17,780 nt of DNA from CAZLNO01 sp964561005 (GCA_964561005.1 CAZLNO010000087.1:1-17780), one strand, 5' to 3'. Positions 1-8,427 are shown, numbered from the stretch's first letter. Numbers and translations: made by a program. The notes: generated by a model from the sequence alone, not told the origin.

Positions 1-93
1 CTTCGCCATGACCGTCGGCGTGCGCACGACGTGCGGCGCGATGCGCCGGCGCGCCGCCAGGATGTCCTGCAGATGAACCGCCAGTTCCGGCAT
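1..93 (-). CDS. Threonine/serine dehydratase family PLP enzyme, N-terminal fragment
   Basis: Read on the minus strand from the ATG at 93, the first 31 codons are open and run off the left edge of the window. Residues 10-27 (DILAARRRIAPHVVRTPT) match the start of PLP-dependent threonine/serine dehydratases, where an arginine-isoleucine helix leads into the conserved RTP segment ahead of the PLP lysine. The lysine and the rest of the fold lie outside the window. The start is supported by a GGAAGGAA ribosome-binding sequence just upstream. The gene is divergent from the toxin-antitoxin operon. Which member it is (biosynthetic or catabolic threonine deaminase, serine racemase or hydroxyaspartate dehydratase) cannot be told from this fragment. 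Confidence 0.65.
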   Translation of the reverse strand, partial: MPELAVHLQDILAARRRIAPHVVRTPTVMAK

Positions 94-198
94 GGCCCCG
101 TTCCTTCCCCCGTGCGGTGTGCCCTTGGGCGAAGGAACAGCACGCGGCGCGGGGGCGTCAAGCCTGAAGCCGCCCCGGCGGCGGATTCGCATAGGGCT

Positions 199-210
199 TG
201 CCATGTGGCA
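199..210. promoter_or_regulatory. Short palindrome upstream of the antitoxin gene, candidate operator
   Basis: TGCCA and TGGCA arms separated by TG form an inverted repeat about 40 bp upstream of the antitoxin start at 252. Antitoxins of RES/Xre modules commonly repress their own operon by binding inverted repeats, so this is a reasonable operator candidate. It is short, and no second copy was found in the window. Confidence 0.3.
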
Positions 211-226
211 TGAAAGCAACCATCCT

Positions 227-232
227 TTGACA
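227..232 (+). promoter_or_regulatory. Consensus -35 hexamer TTGACA upstream of the antitoxin gene
   Basis: A perfect sigma-70 type TTGACA lies 20 bp before the annotated antitoxin start. A -10 element at 17 bp spacing would fall at 250-255 (CCATGC), which is a poor match and overlaps the ATG at 252. If this -35 is real, transcription would begin inside the annotated gene, which favours the alternative start at 330. Confidence 0.3.
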
Positions 233-251
233 AATAGCAGAAAGCGATTCC

Positions 252-668
252 ATGCTGCGGCTTCATCTCGTCGAGACGACTCACGCCAGCCCGGGCACCG
301 ACCGCATCACCGATCAGGAGGCGGCGGCGATGGCGCGCGCGGCGGTCAACCTCTTCGCCCGCTGGGGGCTGACCGACGCGCAGGCCTGCGTGCTGCTGGG
401 CGGCATCTCGCCGCGCACCTGGGCGCGCTGGAAGGCCGGCGACATCGGCCGCCTGCCGCGCGACCTCAAGGCGCGGCTGTCCAACCTCATGGGCATCCAC
501 AAGGCGCTGCGCATCATCTTCCGCGAGCCCGAGCGGGCCTATGCCTGGATCGCGCGGCCGAACGCGGCCTTCGGGGGGCGCAGCGCGCTGGAGGTCATGC
601 TGAACGGCGAGCTGACCGACCTGATGCGCGTGCGCCGCTACCTCGACGCCGAGCGGGGCGCCTGGTGA
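252..668 (+). CDS. Xre/MbcA/ParS-type antitoxin of a RES toxin module
   Basis: This 138-residue protein has the two-part layout of antitoxins that pair with RES toxins. An Xre-like helix-turn-helix covers about residues 19-62 (RWGLTDAQACVLLGGISPRTWARWKAGD), and a C-terminal DUF2384/MbcA-ParS toxin-binding domain covers about 63-138, ending in LDAERGAW. In this family the C-terminal tail enters the toxin active-site cleft and the N-terminal domain dimerises and represses the operon. The stop codon overlaps the toxin start (GTGA at 665-668), implying translational coupling. The start is uncertain. The ATG at 252 has no good ribosome-binding site, whereas the in-frame ATG at 330 has AGGAGG seven bases upstream and would give a 112-residue protein similar in length to mycobacterial MbcA. 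Family assignment is firm; the start is not. Confidence 0.85.
   Translation: MLRLHLVETTHASPGTDRITDQEAAAMARAAVNLFARWGLTDAQACVLLGGISPRTWARWKAGDIGRLPRDLKARLSNLMGIHKALRIIFREPERAYAWIARPNAAFGGRSALEVMLNGELTDLMRVRRYLDAERGAW
317..322 (+). promoter_or_regulatory. Perfect ribosome-binding site for an internal antitoxin start at 330
   Basis: AGGAGG sits seven bases before the in-frame ATG at 330, within the antitoxin reading frame. It is among the strongest Shine-Dalgarno matches in the window and suggests that 330 is the main start or a second one. The sequence also encodes a helix-rich stretch, so chance is possible. Confidence 0.4.
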
Positions 669-1390
669 CCACCGGCGCCGTGCCGCCGGACGACCCGCCG
701 CTGACGCGCGTGGCCTGGCCGGCGGCCTACCGCATCATCCGCGCCCGCTTTCCGCCCGTCGACCTCTTCGAGGACATCGCCGACCCGGCCGACTGGGAGG
801 CCATTGCCGCGGCCGAGGCCAAGACCAACCCGCGGGTGGCCGAGAGCGTCGGCGCGCTCGACCTCGTGCCGCCGGAGCGGCGGGTCGCCGGCCCCGGCGC
901 GTCCTGGGTCATGGCACCCTTCGTCCACGTCTCGCCGGATCGGCGAAGCCGTTTTTCCGATGGCGGCCACGGCGTCTACTACGCCGGCGACCGCTTCGAG
1001 GTGGCGGTGTTCGAGACCATCCACCACCACGGCCGCTTCATGGCCGCGACCGCGCAGGCGCCGGGCTGGACCTCGGAGTTCCGCGAGCTGGTCGGGCCGG
1101 TCGACGCCGAGCTGCACGACCTGCGCGACGCGCCCGCCTTCGCCGCCTGCCTCGACCCGGACGACTACGGCCCGTCGCAGGCGCTCGGCCGACGGCTGCG
1201 CGCGGGCGGCTCGGACGGCCTCGTCTATCCCAGCGTGCGCTGTCCCGGCGGCGACTGCCTCGCGGCCTTCTGGCCCGATGTCGTCGGCGTCCCGACACCG
1301 GGCCGGCACCTTGCCTACCACTGGGACGGCACGCGCGTGGGCCGCGTCCGCGACCTCGCCAGCGGGCAGGTGTTCGAGGTGGAGGCGTAG
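665..1390 (+). CDS. RES-domain toxin, NAD+ phosphorylase family
   Basis: This 241-residue protein starts at a GTG that overlaps the antitoxin stop. The RES core is visible: SRFSDGGHGVYYAG at about residues 95-108, the conserved glutamate in VAVFETIHHH (E117), and the conserved serine in LVYPSVR (S190). These Arg/Glu/Ser positions name the family, whose studied members (Pseudomonas Res, mycobacterial MbcT) degrade NAD+ and stop growth until neutralised by the Xre-type antitoxin. The 90 residues before the core are usual for the longer subgroup. No residue expected from the family is obviously missing, so the toxin looks intact. Its stop lies 7 bp from the convergent bcp stop with no terminator between them. 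NAD+ phosphorylase versus glycohydrolase chemistry cannot be distinguished here. Confidence 0.88.
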   Translation: MTTGAVPPDDPPLTRVAWPAAYRIIRARFPPVDLFEDIADPADWEAIAAAEAKTNPRVAESVGALDLVPPERRVAGPGASWVMAPFVHVSPDRRSRFSDGGHGVYYAGDRFEVAVFETIHHHGRFMAATAQAPGWTSEFRELVGPVDAELHDLRDAPAFAACLDPDDYGPSQALGRRLRAGGSDGLVYPSVRCPGGDCLAAFWPDVVGVPTPGRHLAYHWDGTRVGRVRDLASGQVFEVEA

Positions 1391-1397
1391 CGGCGCG

Positions 1398-1871
1398 TCA
1401 GCCCGCCGCCAGGGCCTTCGCCGCCGCCAGCACCTTGTCCACGTGACCGTCGACCTTGACCTTGCGCCAGGCCTGGCGGACCACGCCCTCGGCGTCGAGC
1501 AGGAAGGTGGAGCGCTCGATGCCCATGGTCTTCTTGCCGTACATGTTCTTTTCCTTCCACACGCCGAAAGCCTGGCACAGCGTGCCGTCCTCGTCGGCGA
1601 TCAGCGGGAAGGGCAGCTCGTGCTTGGCCTTGAACTTGTCGTGCTTTTTCACGGAATCCCTGGAGACGCCGACCACGTTGATGCCCGCGTCGGTGACGTC
1701 CTGCCAGGCGTCGCGAAAGCCGCAGGCCTCCTTGGTGCAGCCGGGGGTATCGTCCTTCGGGTAGAAGTAGATCACCGTCGGCCGCCCCTTCAGCTCGGCC
1801 AGGGAGATCTCGCCGCCGCCGTCGCGCGGCAGGGTGAAGTCGGGCGCGCGATCGCCGACGTCGACGCTCAT
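1398..1871 (-). CDS. bcp: Thioredoxin-dependent thiol peroxidase, Bcp/PrxQ type
   Basis: This 157-residue cytoplasmic peroxiredoxin reduces hydrogen peroxide and organic hydroperoxides, using thioredoxin as reductant. The active-site signature DTPGCTKEACGF spans residues 41-52, with the peroxidatic cysteine at C45 and the resolving cysteine five residues later at C50, the spacing of the two-cysteine BCP/PrxQ subgroup. The rest (APDFTLP near the N-terminus, GVSRDS, and TFLLDAEGVV near the end) follows the family at normal length. The ATG at 1871 overlaps the glnE stop by one base in each direction (ATGA), and a GAGGAGAGG ribosome-binding site lies inside the end of glnE. It is therefore expressed with glnE. 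Confidence 0.95.
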   Translation of the reverse strand: MSVDVGDRAPDFTLPRDGGGEISLAELKGRPTVIYFYPKDDTPGCTKEACGFRDAWQDVTDAGINVVGVSRDSVKKHDKFKAKHELPFPLIADEDGTLCQAFGVWKEKNMYGKKTMGIERSTFLLDAEGVVRQAWRKVKVDGHVDKVLAAAKALAAG

Positions 1872-4800
1872 GCTTGCCTCTCCTCGTTCCGCGTTTCCCC
1901 CTCCGGCGCCGCCGGCCCGGCCGGCGTCGGAACGTGACGCGCGAAGATATGGCGCACCCTCTCCGCCGTGGCCAGCACCCGCCGGCGCAGGGCCTCGAAA
2001 TCGTCGGCGCCGCAGGCCGCGGCGAGCTGCGCCTTCAGCCCCTCCGGCGCCCGGTTCTCGTCGAAGCCGTCGCCGGCCAGCAGCCGCAGCAGCCCCTGCA
2101 CCCGGCGCATCAGCCGCGTGGCGTCGATGAGGCTGTCGGCCTCCGCGCGGTCGAGCAGGCCGGCGTCGGCCAGGCGGGCGAAGGCGTCCTGGGTGTTCTC
2201 CGCCAGCACTTCCGGATGGTCGTGGGCGTGGCGGAGCTGCAAGGTCTGCGCCAGGAACTCCAGGTCGATCAGCCCGCCGCGCAGGTACTTCACCTGCCAG
2301 TCGCTCCTGGCCGGGTGCTCGCGGGCGATGCGTTCGCGCATGTCGACGACGGCGGCGAGCAGCTTGTCCGGATCGCGCGGGGCGGTCAGCACCGCCCGCA
2401 CCTCGGCGGCGATGCGCGCGCAAAAGTCGGAGTCGCCCAGGATCGGCCGGGCGCGGGTGAGGGCCATGTGCTCCCAGGTCCAGGCCTCGCCGCCGTCGCC
2501 GTAGTAGCGGCGGAAGCCGGCCAGCGAGCCCACCAGCGGCCCCGCGTTGCCCGAGGGCCGCAGCCGCATGTCCACCTCGTAGAGCTGGCCCTCCCCGGTC
2601 AGCGCGGTGACGGCGTTGATGAAGCGCTGCGCCAGGCGCGTCAGGTAGCGGCCGGGCTCCAGCGGCTTGGGTCCGTCGGACTCGGCGACGCCCTCGGCGC
2701 TCTCGCCCAGGAACACCAGGTCGAGGTCGCTGGCGATGGTCAGCTCGCGCCCGCCCAGCTTGCCCAGCGCCAGCACCGCCAGGCCGGGGCCGGGCAGGTG
2801 GCCGTGCTTGCCCGCGAACTCGGCGGCGACGCGGGGATGGAGCGCGGCCAAGGCGGCCTCGGCCACGTCGCTCAGCGCGCGCCCCGCCTCGTCGACGTCG
2901 GCCGTGGCCTCCAGCATGTGGACGCCGACCTGGAACTTGCGGTCGTGCACCCAGCGCCGCACCAGGTCGAGCACGTCCTGCAGGTCGCGGGCGTCGACCA
3001 GCCGGCCCCGCAGCTCGGCCTCCAGCGCGTCGCGATCGGGCAGCGGGGCGTAGAAGTCCGGGTCCAGCACCGCCTCCAGCAGCCCCGGAAAGCGGCTCAG
3101 ATGCTCGGCCAGCGCCGGCGCCCCGCCGACGATGGCGGCCAGGAGGTCGAGCAGCCTGGGGTTGGCGTGGAGCATCGAGAAGAGCTGCACGCCCGCCGGC
3201 AGCCCGGCCAGGAACTCGTCGAACTTGGCCAGCGCCGCGTCGGGATGGCCGGTGCGGCCCAGCGCCTCCAGCAGCGTGGGGATCAGCTCGGTCAGGAACT
3301 CGCGGGCGCGGCGACTGCGCGTGGCGCGGTAGCGGCCGCGGTGCCAGTTGGCGACGATGTGGAACACCCGCTCGCCGTCGGCGAAGCCCAGGCGGCCCAG
3401 TGTCTCCAATGTCTCCGGGTCGGGCTCGCCGCCGGTGAACACCAGGTTGCCGGGCCCGGACAGCGTCGGCTCCTCCTCGAACAGCGCGGCGTAGCGGTCC
3501 TCCACCAGGTGCAGACGGTGCAGCAGGTCGCTCTGGAACAGCTCCGGGTCGTCGTAGCCCAGGAAGGCCGCCACCTCGGCGAGGCCCCGCGCGTCGGCCG
3601 GCAGCGTCTGCGTCTGCTGGTCGCCGATCATCTGCAGGCGGTGCTCCAGCCGCCGCAGGTAGGCGTAAGCCTCGGCCAGCGCCTCGGCGTCCGCCCCCGA
3701 CACGTGCCCGGCGGCGGCCAGCGCGCGCAGCGCCTCGACGGTGCGCGGCGAGCGCAGGCCGGGGGCGCGGCCGCCCCAGATGAGCTGCTGCGTCTGGACG
3801 TAGAACTCGATCTCGCGGATGCCGCCGCGGCCCAGCTTGATGTTGTGCCCCGCCACGGCGACCGTGCTGCCGCCGCGATGGGCGTGGATCTGCCGCTTGA
3901 TGGAATGGACGTCCTGGATCGCCCAGAAGTCCAGGTGCTTGCGCCAGACGAAGGGGCGCAGCGCGCGCAGGAAGGCATGGCCGACCTTGAGGTCGCCGGC
4001 GCAGGCGCGCGCCTTGATCATCGCCGCGCGCTCCCAGTTCTGGCCCTGGCTCTCGTAGTACGTCTCCGCCGCCGCCACGGGGATCGCCAGCGGCATCGCC
4101 GCCGGGTCCGGGCGCAGCCGCAGGTCCACCCGCGCCACGTAGCCGTCGCGCGTCTTCTCCTCCAGCAGCTCGACGAGCTGCCGGGTCAGGCGGACGCTGA
4201 ACTCGTGCACGTCCTTGCGGCCGTGGTAGCGCAGCTGCTCGGTCTCGTAGAGCACGATCAGGTCGATGTCGGAGGAGTAGTTCAGCTCCCGCGCGCCCAG
4301 CTTGCCCAGCGCCAGCACGGTGATGCCGCAGTCGGTCGTGGGATGCCGGGGTTCCGCCAGCTCCAGGTCGCCGCGCGCCGCCGCCCGGCGCAGCAGGAAG
4401 GCCAGCGCCGCGTCCACCGCCGCGTCGGCGAAATCGGAGAGCGCCGCCGTCACCCGGTCCAGATCCCACACGCCGGTCATGTCGGCCAGCGCCACGCCCA
4501 GCGCCGTCACCCGTCGCGCCCGGCGCAGGGCGGCCTTGCAGGCGTCCAGGCCGTCGGCCGTGCCCGCCGCCTCGGCCAGCCCGTGACGCAGTTCGGTCAG
4601 CACCGCCTCCGGTCCGCGCATCAGCAGGTCGCGGAAGGCGGCCATATCCGCCAGGATGCACCGCGTCAGAAAGGGGCTGTTGGCGAACACCGCCGCGAGC
4701 AGCGCATGGCCTTTCGGGTCCGCCGCCAGATCCCGCGCGAAGGCCGCCAGCGCCGCGTCGTCCAGGCGCGCGGTTTCGGCCTCCCATTCCGCAAAGGCGT

Positions 4801-4873
4801 TCGCGGCCCTCTCGCCACTGCCGGGCTTGGGAAGCGTTTCCAGGGTGGACAGAAGATACAGCGTCTGCGACAT
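1868..4873 (-). CDS. glnE: Bifunctional glutamine synthetase adenylyltransferase/adenylyl-removing enzyme
   Basis: This 1001-residue protein attaches AMP to a tyrosine of each glutamine synthetase subunit and removes it again, under control of PII and glutamine, so it sets nitrogen assimilation. Two nucleotidyltransferase halves are visible. GKLGARELNYSSDIDLIVLY at residues 190-209 belongs to the N-terminal deadenylylase half, and GKLGGRELTIASDLDLVFLG at 704-723 belongs to the C-terminal adenylyltransferase half. Both carry intact D-x-D metal-binding pairs (D716/D718 in the second). The regulatory linker between them includes a GRGGIREIEFYVQ segment near 348-360. The length matches full GlnE proteins. 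The start at 4873 is 56 bp from the divergent AsmA-like gene, and bcp follows with an ATGA overlap. Confidence 0.97.
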   Translation of the reverse strand: MSQTLYLLSTLETLPKPGSGERAANAFAEWEAETARLDDAALAAFARDLAADPKGHALLAAVFANSPFLTRCILADMAAFRDLLMRGPEAVLTELRHGLAEAAGTADGLDACKAALRRARRVTALGVALADMTGVWDLDRVTAALSDFADAAVDAALAFLLRRAAARGDLELAEPRHPTTDCGITVLALGKLGARELNYSSDIDLIVLYETEQLRYHGRKDVHEFSVRLTRQLVELLEEKTRDGYVARVDLRLRPDPAAMPLAIPVAAAETYYESQGQNWERAAMIKARACAGDLKVGHAFLRALRPFVWRKHLDFWAIQDVHSIKRQIHAHRGGSTVAVAGHNIKLGRGGIREIEFYVQTQQLIWGGRAPGLRSPRTVEALRALAAAGHVSGADAEALAEAYAYLRRLEHRLQMIGDQQTQTLPADARGLAEVAAFLGYDDPELFQSDLLHRLHLVEDRYAALFEEEPTLSGPGNLVFTGGEPDPETLETLGRLGFADGERVFHIVANWHRGRYRATRSRRAREFLTELIPTLLEALGRTGHPDAALAKFDEFLAGLPAGVQLFSMLHANPRLLDLLAAIVGGAPALAEHLSRFPGLLEAVLDPDFYAPLPDRDALEAELRGRLVDARDLQDVLDLVRRWVHDRKFQVGVHMLEATADVDEAGRALSDVAEAALAALHPRVAAEFAGKHGHLPGPGLAVLALGKLGGRELTIASDLDLVFLGESAEGVAESDGPKPLEPGRYLTRLAQRFINAVTALTGEGQLYEVDMRLRPSGNAGPLVGSLAGFRRYYGDGGEAWTWEHMALTRARPILGDSDFCARIAAEVRAVLTAPRDPDKLLAAVVDMRERIAREHPARSDWQVKYLRGGLIDLEFLAQTLQLRHAHDHPEVLAENTQDAFARLADAGLLDRAEADSLIDATRLMRRVQGLLRLLAGDGFDENRAPEGLKAQLAAACGADDFEALRRRVLATAERVRHIFARHVPTPAGPAAPEGETRNEERQA

Positions 4874-4929
4874 GCCTTGCGCCCGGTTCCGGGGGAGCCT
4901 GCGCCGAGGCGCGGTCGAAGGTCAAGCAC

Positions 4930-7900
4930 GTGCGGCGGGAGACAGCGAACCGCATGCTTAAACGCAGTGCCCGCATCGGGCTGGAGGTCATCGCCGCGCT
5001 TGTCGCGATCGCGGTGATCGCCACCGGCGTCCTGGCCTGGCGCGCCAGCCAGGGGCCGGTCACGCTCGACTTCCTCACGCCCCGGCTGGAAGCGGAGCTG
5101 AGCGGGATGCGCGAGGGGGTCGCCGTCGAGGTCGGCGGCACCGTGCTGGCCTGGAACGGCTGGCCGGCGACCTTCGCCCTGCGCCTGACCGATCTGCGCG
5201 TCACCGCCGGCGAAGGCCAGACGGTGAGGGTCCCCGCCGTGGACTTGCGCCTGAACCTGACGGCGCTGCTGAACGGCACGGTGGCGCCCACCAGCATCAC
5301 CGCGCGCGGCGCCCGCCTGACGATCGTGCGGGCGCCGGACGGCTTTCGCTTCGGGACGCCGGAGGCCGCGCCCGGGCCGGAAGCGAGCGACGTCTCCACC
5401 CTGCTGCCGGATCTCCTGGCCGAGCTGATGGCCGCGCCCCGGCCCGACCGGCGGCTGTCCTATCTGACCGAGCTGCGCATCGCCGATGCGGCGCTGCGGC
5501 TGCGCGACGACATCCTCGGCGTGGCCTGGCACGCGCCGGCGGCGAACCTGGCGCTGCGGCGCACGCAGGGTGGCCTCGCGGGCGAGGCGGAGGTCGCGCT
5601 GGCGCTCGGTGGCGAGCGCGCCCGGCTGGCCGCCGAGCTGGCCTACGTCCAGGGCAACGGCGAAGTGGACGTCGCGGCGGAGCTGGACCGGCTGTCGCTG
5701 CCGGCGCTGACGGCCAAGCTGCCGATGCTGGAGGCGGCCAAGGGCATCACCGTGCCGCTCTCGGTCTCGGCGCGCACCAGCGTCGGCCTCTCGGGCGAGA
5801 TCGGCGACGTGGCCGCCGAGCTGCGCGGCGGCGCCGGCGAGCTCGCCTGGCCGAAGTTCATCCCCAGCCCCCGCCCGGTGCGCGAGCTGTCCGCCAGGGT
5901 GGGGCTGGACCGGGCGGCGGCGCGGCTGACGGTCGAGGATCTGCGGATCGCCTTCGGCAGCGAGCGCGAGGCCGGCCCGATCGTCACTGGGGCCGCCACG
6001 CTGGCCCGCGAGGCGGACGGGCTGAGCGTGGAAGGCCGCGCGACGGCCAGCGGCCTCGCCGCCGACGACCTCGCGGACTACTGGCCGCCGGGTCTGCAGG
6101 AGGAAGGCAACGCCCGCGAGTGGGTGACGACCAACATTCGCGCCGGCACGGTCGAACGCGCCGGGATCGAGGTGGCCCTGATCGCGCCTGGGGGCGACCT
6201 GGACGCCGCCGAGGTGGACAAGCTGGACGGCCGCCTGACGTTCAGCGGCCTCGACGTGCACTACCTGCGGCCGCTGCCGCCGGTGACCGGGGTCGACGGC
6301 ACCGCCACCTTCGACGCCGACGCCTTCCGCTTCGACGTGGAACGGGGACGCCTGAACGGCGTGCGGGTAGGCGACACCACGGCCACGATCACCGGAATGA
6401 GCCGGTCGGACCAGTTCCTCGCCATCGACCTGAACACCACGGGGCCGCTGCCCGATACCCTGGCGCCGCTGGCGCACCCGCGCCTCGACCTGCTGGAGCC
6501 CCTCGGACTCACGCCCGAGGCGACGGCCGGCCGGGCGACGGTGACCACCACCTTCGACTTTCCGCTGATCGCCGAGTTGACGATGGACGAAGTGGAGGTG
6601 GCGGCCCGGGCGCGCCTCGCCGACGCGGCGGTCCGGGGCCTGCTGCTGGACCGCGATCTACGCGACGGCCAGCTCGAGCTGACGATCGACAAGCGCGGCA
6701 TGGACGTGAGCGGGCCGGTGGAACTCGCGGGGGTGCCATTGGAGATGACCTGGCGCGAGAACTTCGAGGATACCGCGCCCTTCCGCCGCCAGGTCGAGGC
6801 GCTGGTGCCCTCGCTGGACGACGCCGGCCGCGCGCGTCTCGGCCTGGACGCGGGCCCTTTCCTGGGCGGTCCGCTGTCGCTCAGGTTGAACCTGCGCACG
6901 GACGGGGACGGCTCGGGCCGGGTCAAGGCGGCGGTGAACCTCAAGGACACCGAGCTGGCCCTGCCCTTCCTGGACTGGCGCAAGCCCCCGGGGATCGAGG
7001 GAACCGCCAACCTCACCCTGACCCTGCGCGACGAGCGGCTGCAGGCCGTGGAGAGCTTCGAGATCGCCACCGAGGACGACGGCGCCGAGAACGCCATGTT
7101 GGCGCGCGGCCAACTGGATTTCGCGGCCGACGGCGGAACCCTGCGCCAGCTCCTCCTGTCGCGTGCACGCGTGCGCAAGCAGGACCTGCGCGAGGTGGTG
7201 GCCACGCCCGACGGAAATGGCGGTTGGCGGGTGCGGGTCGGCGGCGGTGTGCTCGACCTGGAGCCGTTTCTGGCGCGGTCGGAGGACCGGCAGGCGCCGA
7301 CTCCGGAAGAGGCGCCCGGCGCGACCGACGCCGGCCCGCCGCTGGCGCTCTCGGCGCCCCGGCTGGACCGCCTGCGCCTGGGCGAGGACCGCTACGTGCG
7401 CGACGTGTCGCTCCAGGCGGAGCGCGCGGCCGAGGGAACCTGGCGTGTGCTGCGCCTGGACGCCACGGTGCCGGGCCGCTTTTCCCGGCGCAACGACACG
7501 GACTCGCCGCTGTCGGTGAACTACGCGCCGCAAGCCGACGGCCGTCAGGCGATCCGCGTGGAGGCGCCCGACGCCGGCGCCGCGCTGCGCGCCCTGGACC
7601 TCTACGACGACCTCGTCGGCGGCCGGCTGGTCATCGACGGCGTCGCCCGCGCCCCGGCGCCCGACAGCCCCCTCGACGCCGAGGTGGACCTGCGCGACTT
7701 CCGGGTGCACGACGCGCCCATCCTGGCGCGCATCCTGACCGTGGCGGTGCTGACCGGAATCGCCGACGTGATGCGCGGCCAGGGCCTGGGCTTTCAGAGC
7801 CTGACCGGCGAGGTGACCTATCACGCGGGCGTGCTGGAGACCGAGCTGCTGCACGCCTATGGCACCTCGCTCGGCATCACCGCGAAGGGGAAGGTCGACC

Positions 7901-8193
7901 TGCCGGACGACCGCATCGATCTGCGCGGCACCATCGTGCCGGCGGCGCTGGTCAATCGCGTCCTGGGCGCCATCCCGCTGCTGGGCAACATCCTGACCGG
8001 CGGCGAGGGCGAGGGGCTGATCGCGGTCACCTACACCGTGACGGGCCCGCTCGACGACCCCGAGGTGGACGTGAACCCGCTCTCGGCCCTCGCCCCCGGC
8101 TTCCTGCGCCGCCTGTTCGGCGGACTGCTGGAGGGCGGCGCGGCGCCGGCCGAGCGGCCGGAGGCCATCCCCCGCGAGAGTCCCGGCCGTTGA
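4930..8193 (+). CDS. AsmA/DUF3971-like inner-membrane-anchored envelope protein
   Basis: This large 1087-residue protein has one N-terminal membrane segment at about residues 16-37 (IGLEVIAALVAIAVIATGVLAW) followed by a long, soluble, beta-rich region. That is the layout of YhdP/AsmA-type proteins, which span the periplasm and are linked to phospholipid transport and outer-membrane integrity. The DUF3971-like middle is followed by an AsmA-like C-terminal region (LTGEVTYHAGVLETELLHAYGTSLGITAKGKVDL) and the ending DPEVDVNPLSALAPGFLRRLF, both typical of alphaproteobacterial members. I chose the GTG at 4930 because GAAGG lies 8 bases upstream; an ATG at 4954 (MLKRSARIGL) is a reasonable alternative. 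It is divergent from glnE. The family call is by recognition of overall layout, and no catalytic site is expected. Confidence 0.8.
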   Translation: MRRETANRMLKRSARIGLEVIAALVAIAVIATGVLAWRASQGPVTLDFLTPRLEAELSGMREGVAVEVGGTVLAWNGWPATFALRLTDLRVTAGEGQTVRVPAVDLRLNLTALLNGTVAPTSITARGARLTIVRAPDGFRFGTPEAAPGPEASDVSTLLPDLLAELMAAPRPDRRLSYLTELRIADAALRLRDDILGVAWHAPAANLALRRTQGGLAGEAEVALALGGERARLAAELAYVQGNGEVDVAAELDRLSLPALTAKLPMLEAAKGITVPLSVSARTSVGLSGEIGDVAAELRGGAGELAWPKFIPSPRPVRELSARVGLDRAAARLTVEDLRIAFGSEREAGPIVTGAATLAREADGLSVEGRATASGLAADDLADYWPPGLQEEGNAREWVTTNIRAGTVERAGIEVALIAPGGDLDAAEVDKLDGRLTFSGLDVHYLRPLPPVTGVDGTATFDADAFRFDVERGRLNGVRVGDTTATITGMSRSDQFLAIDLNTTGPLPDTLAPLAHPRLDLLEPLGLTPEATAGRATVTTTFDFPLIAELTMDEVEVAARARLADAAVRGLLLDRDLRDGQLELTIDKRGMDVSGPVELAGVPLEMTWRENFEDTAPFRRQVEALVPSLDDAGRARLGLDAGPFLGGPLSLRLNLRTDGDGSGRVKAAVNLKDTELALPFLDWRKPPGIEGTANLTLTLRDERLQAVESFEIATEDDGAENAMLARGQLDFAADGGTLRQLLLSRARVRKQDLREVVATPDGNGGWRVRVGGGVLDLEPFLARSEDRQAPTPEEAPGATDAGPPLALSAPRLDRLRLGEDRYVRDVSLQAERAAEGTWRVLRLDATVPGRFSRRNDTDSPLSVNYAPQADGRQAIRVEAPDAGAALRALDLYDDLVGGRLVIDGVARAPAPDSPLDAEVDLRDFRVHDAPILARILTVAVLTGIADVMRGQGLGFQSLTGEVTYHAGVLETELLHAYGTSLGITAKGKVDLPDDRIDLRGTIVPAALVNRVLGAIPLLGNILTGGEGEGLIAVTYTVTGPLDDPEVDVNPLSALAPGFLRRLFGGLLEGGAAPAERPEAIPRESPGR

Positions 8194-8259
8194 CGGGCGC
8201 GTCGAAAGCCATCACAAGAGAGTCCACAACCATACCGAGAGGCGGGATTCAATTTCAGG

Positions 8260-8268
8260 TTATCCACA
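8260..8268 (+). promoter_or_regulatory. Perfect DnaA-box match
   Basis: TTATCCACA, the strict DnaA-box consensus, lies in the 234-bp intergenic stretch between the AsmA-like gene and the YbjN gene. A second TCCACAA core sits 40 bp upstream (8223-8229) without the TTA prefix. This stretch is visibly richer in A and T than its surroundings. One box is too few for an origin, so at most it could be a DnaA-responsive or titration site. Confidence 0.35.
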
Positions 8269-8427
8269 AGAACCTGGTCCCAAAGAGCTTGAAGTGACTT
8301 GCGTCCCGGAATCCGCCCTGGCAGGGTCTAGATATGGTAGTGGTTTCGCTGATTGCGCCGATATTTCGGCCTGCCCCCACTGCCGGCCGAGTACGGCCGA
8401 TGCACGCACGCGACATGGGAGTTCGCC

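Noticed and set aside
1874..5017. Plus-strand open frame of 1047 codons antisense to glnE
   Set aside because: High GC removes stop codons from the complementary frame. The translation is Q/R/H/G-rich with no domain, while glnE on the other strand has full family motifs.
1398..5399. Very long minus-strand open frame of 1333 codons
   Set aside because: Only its last 158 codons are real (bcp). The upstream part is a frame-shifted shadow of glnE and an antisense shadow of the AsmA-like gene, low in complexity and rich in R, G, A and P.
8260..8268. Possible replication origin because of the DnaA box
   Set aside because: A single strict box without an iteron cluster, unwinding region or origin-linked genes does not support an origin.
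6120..8297. Long alternative plus frame within the AsmA-like gene
   Set aside because: Arginine/glycine/proline-rich composition without any recognisable motif. The overlapping frame 4930-8193 has the membrane anchor and conserved C-terminus.
8384..8399. CGGCCG-AGTA-CGGCCG hairpin upstream of the YbjN gene
   Set aside because: Only six base pairs, made of a self-complementary GC hexamer common in this genome style, and no link to a known element.
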